NCBI GenBank assembly: GCA_937974175.1
Contig: CALJIG010000092.1
Span: forward strand, 1-9,005
Reading direction: 5' to 3'
DNA: 9,005 nt
Source of the DNA: an uncultured Ignavibacteria bacterium
Lineage (GTDB): Bacteria > Bacteroidota > Ignavibacteria > Tepidaquicellales > Tepidaquicellaceae
Part shown: positions 6,070 through 9,005 of the stretch, one piece after another
How positions within the stretch are numbered: position 1 is the first letter of the stretch
Layout: each line of letters opens with the position of its first letter
Notes under the pieces: generated by a model
The model's database searches: none
Told to the model about the DNA's origin: nothing
Seen by the model: only the letters and a program-made list of their open reading frames with translations
Position numbers and translations under genes: made by a program

Positions 6070-6093
6070 TTACTTATTCTTAAGAATGAGTAA
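6070..6093. repeat. 24-bp near-perfect palindrome between the tandem DUF2892 genes
   Basis: The left arm TTACTTATTCTT (6070-6081) and right arm AAGAATGAGTAA (6082-6093) pair at 11 of 12 positions; the exception (6075/6088) is a T-G pair. There is no loop beyond the central CTTAAG. It abuts the stop codon of the upstream DUF2892 gene and lies about 20 bases before the start of the downstream copy. It contains ATTC-N4-GAAT. It could be a dimer operator, an RNA-processing hairpin or an attenuator. No U-run follows on the minus strand. Confidence 0.7.
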
Positions 6094-6282
6094 TTAAGAA
6101 TTTTTCTTTGTATTTATTCCAAACAGTTTATACAACGCGCATCTTGAAAATAAACCTGTAAGTAAGAATACAACTCCGACCAAAGCCCACCAGCTGTTAA
6201 ATACAAACCATCCGACGAGAATTACACCCAAGCCGAGAACTATTCTTAAAATTTTATCTATACCGCCTACATTTGCTTCCAT
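6094..6282 (-). CDS. DUF2892 (YgaP-type transmembrane domain) protein, copy A
   Basis: A 62-residue membrane protein with the same layout as its downstream copy: NVGGIDKILRIVLGLG at 4-19, two helices at about 11-28 and 30-46, and FSRCALYKLFGINT (45-58) with Cys48. The CALY sequence again lacks the usual Pro after Cys. It starts 10 bases after the OsmC stop codon and is thus part of the ArsR-DUF6132-OsmC-DUF2892 unit. The duplicated pair could form a hetero-oligomer or be separately regulated across the palindrome between them. It has no rhodanese domain, unlike E. coli YgaP. Family assignment is firm from the motif pattern; function is inferred from context. Confidence 0.88.
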   Translation of the reverse strand: MEANVGGIDKILRIVLGLGVILVGWFVFNSWWALVGVVFLLTGLFSRCALYKLFGINTKKNS

Positions 6283-6292
6283 AAAATAATTT

Positions 6293-6706
6293 TTAGTTTA
6301 CTAAAATATTTTCATTCACTGAAGATGTTACTTCCAGTGCGGGTGGATTTGCTAAGTGTTTTTTAACTGTACAAAGATTTGCAGATGCAATAACTGCGCT
6401 TCTGTATTTTTCCGGAAAGTCAGGCGGAAGCTGAATATCAACATTGATGTTACTAATCAGATGTGTTTCATTATTGAAATCCATCGTCTGAACAATTTTA
6501 ATATTTTCAGCAGGAATATTTCTCTGGTCGCAGAAAGATTTTACATAAAATCCTGCGCATGTACCTATGGAGGATAAAAATAAATCGAATGGTGAAGGAG
6601 CGCTTCCGTCTCCTCCGGAGTTTTCCGGCTGATCTGTTTTTATTGTATACCCGTTAAAGCTTGCACTGACTTTTTTATTGCCTTCAAATAGTATTTCCAT
6701 TTTCAT
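6293..6706 (-). CDS. OsmC family protein (YhfA-like thiol protein)
   Basis: A 137-residue cytoplasmic protein of the OsmC/Ohr superfamily, close to the usual length of about 135-145. Typical features are the glycine-rich SGGDGSAPSPFDLFLSSIGT (30-49), then C50-AGFYV, and the second family cysteine in ASANLCTVKKHL (Cys112). Cys50 and Cys112 match the paired cysteines of the superfamily, which in Ohr and OsmC reduce organic peroxides. Cys59 is additional. The TVKKH end resembles YhfA-like members, often found near rhodanese or TusA genes, so a persulfide or sulfur-carrier role is as likely as peroxide reduction. The start overlaps the end of the DUF6132 gene by 23 bases at the ATG at 6706 (17 if the ATG at 6700 is used). 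AAAGGA about 10 bases before the first ATG supports 6706 and translational coupling. Confidence 0.93.
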   Translation of the reverse strand: MKMEILFEGNKKVSASFNGYTIKTDQPENSGGDGSAPSPFDLFLSSIGTCAGFYVKSFCDQRNIPAENIKIVQTMDFNNETHLISNINVDIQLPPDFPEKYRSAVIASANLCTVKKHLANPPALEVTSSVNENILVN

Positions 6707-6911
6707 TTTGAGATGTCCTTTCTTTACTTTTTTTAAACATACTGAAAAATAGCCCGCCCATTACTGCCCCGTATATTGTGCTGTTTATAGGATTGGAAGT
6801 TATTGCACATGTGCCCGATGCGCATCCTATATAAAAGTAATACAGATATCCGCCTATTGCTCCGGCTGTGATACCTGTTATTGTTAAATAATATTTTTTT
6901 ATAAATCCCAT
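6684..6911 (-). CDS. DUF6132 family small membrane protein
   Basis: A 75-residue protein with two hydrophobic helices, about 8-28 and 43-59, rich in Gly (GITAGAIGGYLYYFYIG). The loop between them carries C30-ASGT-C35-AITSNPINS, followed by TIYGAVMGGL. The GCxxGxCxITSNP...YGxxxGGL pattern is, from memory, the signature of the DUF6132 family in Bacteroidota. Two Cys five residues apart near the membrane face suggest redox, thiol or metal chemistry. The tail (60-75) is charged and polar. It lies 10 bases after arsR and overlaps the OsmC gene, so it is translated as part of the same operon. Biochemical function is unknown; a link to sulfur or thiol stress is inferred from neighbours. Confidence 0.83.
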   Translation of the reverse strand: MGFIKKYYLTITGITAGAIGGYLYYFYIGCASGTCAITSNPINSTIYGAVMGGLFFSMFKKSKERTSQNENGNTI

Positions 6912-6921
6912 TTTTGTTTTG

Positions 6922-7230
6922 TCAAATCTTTTTGCAGCAGTTTTCTACACAGTCAATTATTTTCATAAAATCATTTTGCTTTAAATAATAGAAACTAAAT
7001 TTCCCGCTTTTTTCGAAATCAATAATACCTTTATCTCTCATCAGAGTCAGATGCTGGGATAGTATAGGCTGCTCAATATTTAATTTTTTCTGAATTTCTG
7101 TATTACTCAGTTTTGAATTATTCCTTATAAGATCAATAATCGCCAGCCTCACAGGATGAGCCATAGTCTTCAACATTTCAGAAGCTCTGTTAAGTTTTTC
7201 AGATGAAGTCCTTTCAATTAGTGTTTTCAT
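6922..7230 (-). CDS. ArsR family winged-helix transcriptional regulator
   Basis: A 102-residue ArsR/SmtB-type repressor of usual length. ASEMLKTMAHPVRLAIIDLI (16-35) is the classic first-helix region. The recognition helix region is NTEIQKKLNIEQPILSQHLT (43-62), and the wing is about 69-83 (IIDFEKSGKFSFYYL). The ELCVCDL metal site of ArsR/SmtB is absent. Cysteines occur only at the C-terminus (CVENCCKKI: Cys94, Cys98, Cys99), so thiol-based sensing or C-terminal metal binding is possible. The sulfide/persulfide regulators BigR, SqrR and YgaV also use cysteines, though in other arrangements. It is the first gene of the operon with DUF6132, OsmC and two DUF2892 genes, and probably represses it. 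A promoter box and inverted repeat overlap directly in front of its ATG. Confidence 0.93.
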   Translation of the reverse strand: MKTLIERTSSEKLNRASEMLKTMAHPVRLAIIDLIRNNSKLSNTEIQKKLNIEQPILSQHLTLMRDKGIIDFEKSGKFSFYYLKQNDFMKIIDCVENCCKKI

Positions 7231-7235
7231 ATATA

Positions 7236-7243
7236 CAAATATA
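7236..7243 (-). promoter_or_regulatory. Bacteroidota -7 box (TATATTTG) of the arsR operon
   Basis: TATATTTG on the minus strand matches TAnnTTTG exactly. Its 3' end lies 5 bases before the ATG at 7230, so transcription would start at or within a few bases of the start codon, giving a leaderless or nearly leaderless mRNA. A -33 TTG is not seen at 19-21 bases upstream; a T-run occupies that place. Confidence 0.5.
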
Positions 7244-7254
7244 GATATGGCTAT
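7241..7254. promoter_or_regulatory. Candidate ArsR operator overlapping the -7 box
   Basis: ATAG (7241-7244) and CTAT (7251-7254) form an inverted repeat with a 6-base spacer; two further flanking pairs match (7239/7256 and 7237/7258). The site shares three bases with the TATATTTG box, the layout expected for an ArsR repressor that blocks RNA polymerase. The arms are short and A+T-rich, so this is a candidate only. Confidence 0.45.
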
Positions 7255-7322
7255 GTATTGAAAAAAGGCATTTAAATTACCTATAGATTAACTTGCTTTT
7301 AAAACAACTTTATAGTTAATTT

Positions 7323-7330
7323 TAACTTTG
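7323..7330 (+). promoter_or_regulatory. Candidate -7 box for the glycosyltransferase gene
   Basis: TAACTTTG on the plus strand matches the Bacteroidota TAnnTTTG box exactly. It would start a transcript with a leader of about 58 bases before the ATG at 7394. No TTG lies at the usual -33 distance, so support is partial. Confidence 0.35.
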
Positions 7331-7393
7331 GAAATCACAATTTTCAAATGATATTAAACTAAAAACTTGGGGTAATCAGAATTATAAACACTA

Positions 7394-8464
7394 ATGAAAA
7401 TTAATTATATATTACCTTCAGTATTTAAATCTGGGGGCGCTATTTCAATCTATGAATATGCCAATAGACTAACTGAATTAGGAAATGATGTAATCTTATA
7501 TTATCCGATATTCCCATTAGATGGGTATAAAAACTCGATGCATTTGCTTAGGGTTACAAGCTATTTCAAGGTTTTTAAGTATCACTTAAAGAACGTTTTA
7601 CAAAAAAATTTCTATTTTCATAAATTTAAAATAAAATTTGTTCCCATAATAAATAATAATTTTATCAGAAATGCAGATTTTACTATAGCTACTACCTGGC
7701 ATACTGCTTACAAAGTGAAAAAGCTACAAAGCAGTAAGGGGAGTAAAATTTATTTTATTCAAGGCTATGAAGATTGGGATTCAAATATTGAATTGGTAGA
7801 TAAATCATATTTATTAGGTTTAAACTGTATAACAATCTCTATATTTCTGCAAAATTTTCTTGAGAGCAAATTTAATCTTAAATCATTTCTAATATATAAC
7901 GGTTTTGATAGTAAGAAACTATACTTTGAAAATATCAAAAAAGATTTTAGACTAAGAAAAATTTTATTTATTGATTATGGAGGAACAAAAAAGAATGTTC
8001 CATCATTACTGCATCAAATCAACAAAGTTAAACTTAAATACCCTTATATTGAATTTTTGTCTTTTGGGTTACATGACTATACTAAAAAACCTATGTATGT
8101 TAAATTTTACAAAAACATAGATGAAAATACCTTGAGAAATCTCTATAACGAATCCGATTTATTTATTTTTCCGAGTTTGTTTGAAGGATTTGGTAATCCA
8201 CCCGTTGAAGCTATGGCTTGTAAATGTGCGGTTGCATCTACACTGGTAGGAGGTGTTTCAGAATATCTCATAGATAATGAAAACGGATTTATTTTAAAAA
8301 ATGATCTGTCGAATTTATTAGAGATTGTAGATACATTAATCAATGATAGTGAAAAATTAAAAAGAATATCTGAGAAAGGAAATGAAAGTGTTGAAAAATT
8401 CCTAAATTGGGATTTTTCCATTTCCCGTTTAATTCACTATCTAAATTCATTGGGTAAGCAATGA
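7394..8464 (+). CDS. GT4-family glycosyltransferase (GT-B fold)
   Basis: A 356-residue cytoplasmic or membrane-associated enzyme. The N-terminal domain starts MKINYILPSVFKSGGAISI, with the glycine-rich SGGA loop (13-16) typical of GT4 acceptor domains. The C-terminal donor domain contains FIDYGGTKKN (about 192-201), the usual strand and loop leading to donor-phosphate contacts, then SDLFIFPSLFEGFGNPPVEA (254-273). This holds the family's E-x7-E pair, Glu264 and Glu272, which bind the nucleotide sugar. VGGVSEYLIDNENGFI follows. Such enzymes transfer a sugar from NDP- or GDP-sugar to a glycan, lipid or protein; donor and acceptor cannot be told. No other polysaccharide gene is in the window. 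The gene is clearly more A+T-rich than its neighbours, which suggests recent acquisition. Downstream it is convergent with the RNA methyltransferase gene, 21 bases apart. Confidence 0.92.
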   Translation: MKINYILPSVFKSGGAISIYEYANRLTELGNDVILYYPIFPLDGYKNSMHLLRVTSYFKVFKYHLKNVLQKNFYFHKFKIKFVPIINNNFIRNADFTIATTWHTAYKVKKLQSSKGSKIYFIQGYEDWDSNIELVDKSYLLGLNCITISIFLQNFLESKFNLKSFLIYNGFDSKKLYFENIKKDFRLRKILFIDYGGTKKNVPSLLHQINKVKLKYPYIEFLSFGLHDYTKKPMYVKFYKNIDENTLRNLYNESDLFIFPSLFEGFGNPPVEAMACKCAVASTLVGGVSEYLIDNENGFILKNDLSNLLEIVDTLINDSEKLKRISEKGNESVEKFLNWDFSISRLIHYLNSLGKQ

Positions 8465-8485
8465 GAAATCAACTTATGTAAATTT

Positions 8486-9005
8486 TTATTCTTCAAAATT
8501 CCACTTTTTCACCATCTCATAAACAGCTACACCGTATGCTACCGATACATTAAGACTCTGCTTCATTCCTAGCATAGGAAGTTCAAAAGACAAGTCTGCC
8601 ATATCGATAATTTCTTTTGATACACCGGTAATCTCATTGCCAAGTACAAGACAAAGGGGGAAGTCGTCACGCTTTACATTCCAGAAATAATTTTTGGAAT
8701 CGGTCAGCTCAAGCACCGCTATCTTAATACCTTCAGCCTTAAGCTTTTTTACGATTTCAACTGGGTCCTTATGATATTCCCACGGAACTGTGAGCGTTGC
8801 ACCAAGAGCGACTTTTTCAATTTCTTTTCTTGGAGGATAAGGTGTATATCCTGTAAGGTAAAGCTTTTCTATAAAAGCCCCATCGGAAGTTCGGAAAATT
8901 GCTCCTACATTAAAAATGCTTCTAATGTTATCGCAAACTACGTAGATTGGCGCACGTTTGTACTCATGAATATTTGAAAGTTCTTTGCGCTCTTTCTTAA
9001 TTTCT
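8486..9005 (-). CDS. SpoU/TrmH family RNA 2'-O-methyltransferase, 5' end outside the window
   Basis: The reading frame is open from the window edge to the stop at 8486-8488, giving at least 172 residues of C-terminal sequence. The GTG at 8716 is only an internal Val. Reading back from it gives NIRSIFNVGAIFRTSDG (visible residues 26-42, SPOUT motif 1), KVALGATLTVPW (65-76), LVLGNEITGVS (119-129, motif 2) and ELPMLGMKQSLNVSVAYG (141-158, motif 3). Together these identify the SpoU class of trefoil-knot methyltransferases, which transfer a methyl group from S-adenosylmethionine to the ribose 2'-OH of tRNA or rRNA. The Asn26 and Arg38 of motif 1 and the Asn of the SLNVS block are the expected conserved residues. 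The visible N-terminus is a charged segment (EIKKERKELSNI), so probably little more than the protein's start is missing. The exact RNA target cannot be assigned. Confidence 0.93.
   Translation of the reverse strand, partial: EIKKERKELSNIHEYKRAPIYVVCDNIRSIFNVGAIFRTSDGAFIEKLYLTGYTPYPPRKEIEKVALGATLTVPWEYHKDPVEIVKKLKAEGIKIAVLELTDSKNYFWNVKRDDFPLCLVLGNEITGVSKEIIDMADLSFELPMLGMKQSLNVSVAYGVAVYEMVKKWNFEE

Noticed and set aside
6291..6306. TTTTAG/CTAAAA hairpin at the OsmC stop codon
   Set aside because: Six weak base pairs overlapping coding sequence, with no U-tract; DUF2892 follows only 10 bases later, so termination is unlikely.
6356..6577. A 73-codon plus-strand open frame with several cysteines
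   Set aside because: Antisense to the OsmC core; no independent motif or start signal.
7281..7320. CTATAG palindrome and ATTAAC/GTTAAT pair upstream of the glycosyltransferase
   Set aside because: Short A+T-rich arms with a 22-base spacer; not distinguishable from chance here.
8143..8421. A 92-codon minus-strand open frame
   Set aside because: It is antisense to the GT4 donor domain with its E-x7-E motif, and the product resembles nothing.
8716..8716. GTG as the start of a 76-residue methyltransferase
   Set aside because: The frame stays open upstream to the window edge and encodes SPOUT motif 1, so the GTG is an internal Val codon.
8771..8977. A 68-codon plus-strand open frame
   Set aside because: It is antisense to the clear SpoU methyltransferase motif 1 region.

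Overview
The window suggests a low-GC member of the Bacteroidota/Chlorobi/Ignavibacteria group. The best clue is the first gene, whose C-terminus is a type IX secretion sorting domain beginning YPNPFNPVTNISF. The FNPxT form of that motif is typical of Ignavibacteria and relatives. Supporting clues are starts with little or no Shine-Dalgarno sequence, several TAnnTTTG promoter boxes, and small families (DUF6132, DUF2892, an acidic LPGYP...DVPGSELDD protein) that I associate with Bacteroidota. No rRNA, tRNA, IS element, phage gene or CRISPR array was seen, and no gene-free stretch reaches 300 bases.

Layout. (1) 117-1823, minus: a secreted T9SS protein of about eight WxD...IYAQRV repeats, with a hairpin terminator at 59-86. 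(2) 2046-3695, minus: an ECF sigma factor, a short single-TM protein (probable anti-sigma) and a membrane-anchored Spy/CpxP/CnrX-like LTxxQ sensor, ended by a near copy of the first terminator at 2008-2034. (3) 3935-5818, plus, divergent from the sigma operon: an AI-2E family permease followed by two very acidic, probably disordered proteins, one built of four MEDxMKxDR repeats. (4) 5857-7230, minus: ArsR regulator, DUF6132, OsmC-like protein and two tandem DUF2892 membrane proteins, tightly packed. (5) 7394-8464, plus: an unusually AT-rich orphan GT4 glycosyltransferase. (6) 8486 to the window edge, minus: the C-terminal part of a SpoU/TrmH RNA methyltransferase.

How the genes may work together. 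Region 2 looks like a self-contained envelope-stress or metal-sensing switch with the same part list as CnrH/CnrY/CnrX. Region 4 resembles the sulfide/persulfide-responsive ygaVP theme (ArsR regulator plus DUF2892 membrane partner), with an OsmC protein and no rhodanese in the window; cysteines recur in every product. Its ArsR gene has a TATATTTG box overlapping an ATAG-N6-CTAT inverted repeat only a few bases from the ATG, which suggests autorepression and a leaderless or nearly leaderless transcript. The least explained part is the pair of acidic small genes behind the AI-2E permease. These functional links are inferences from family knowledge and gene order.
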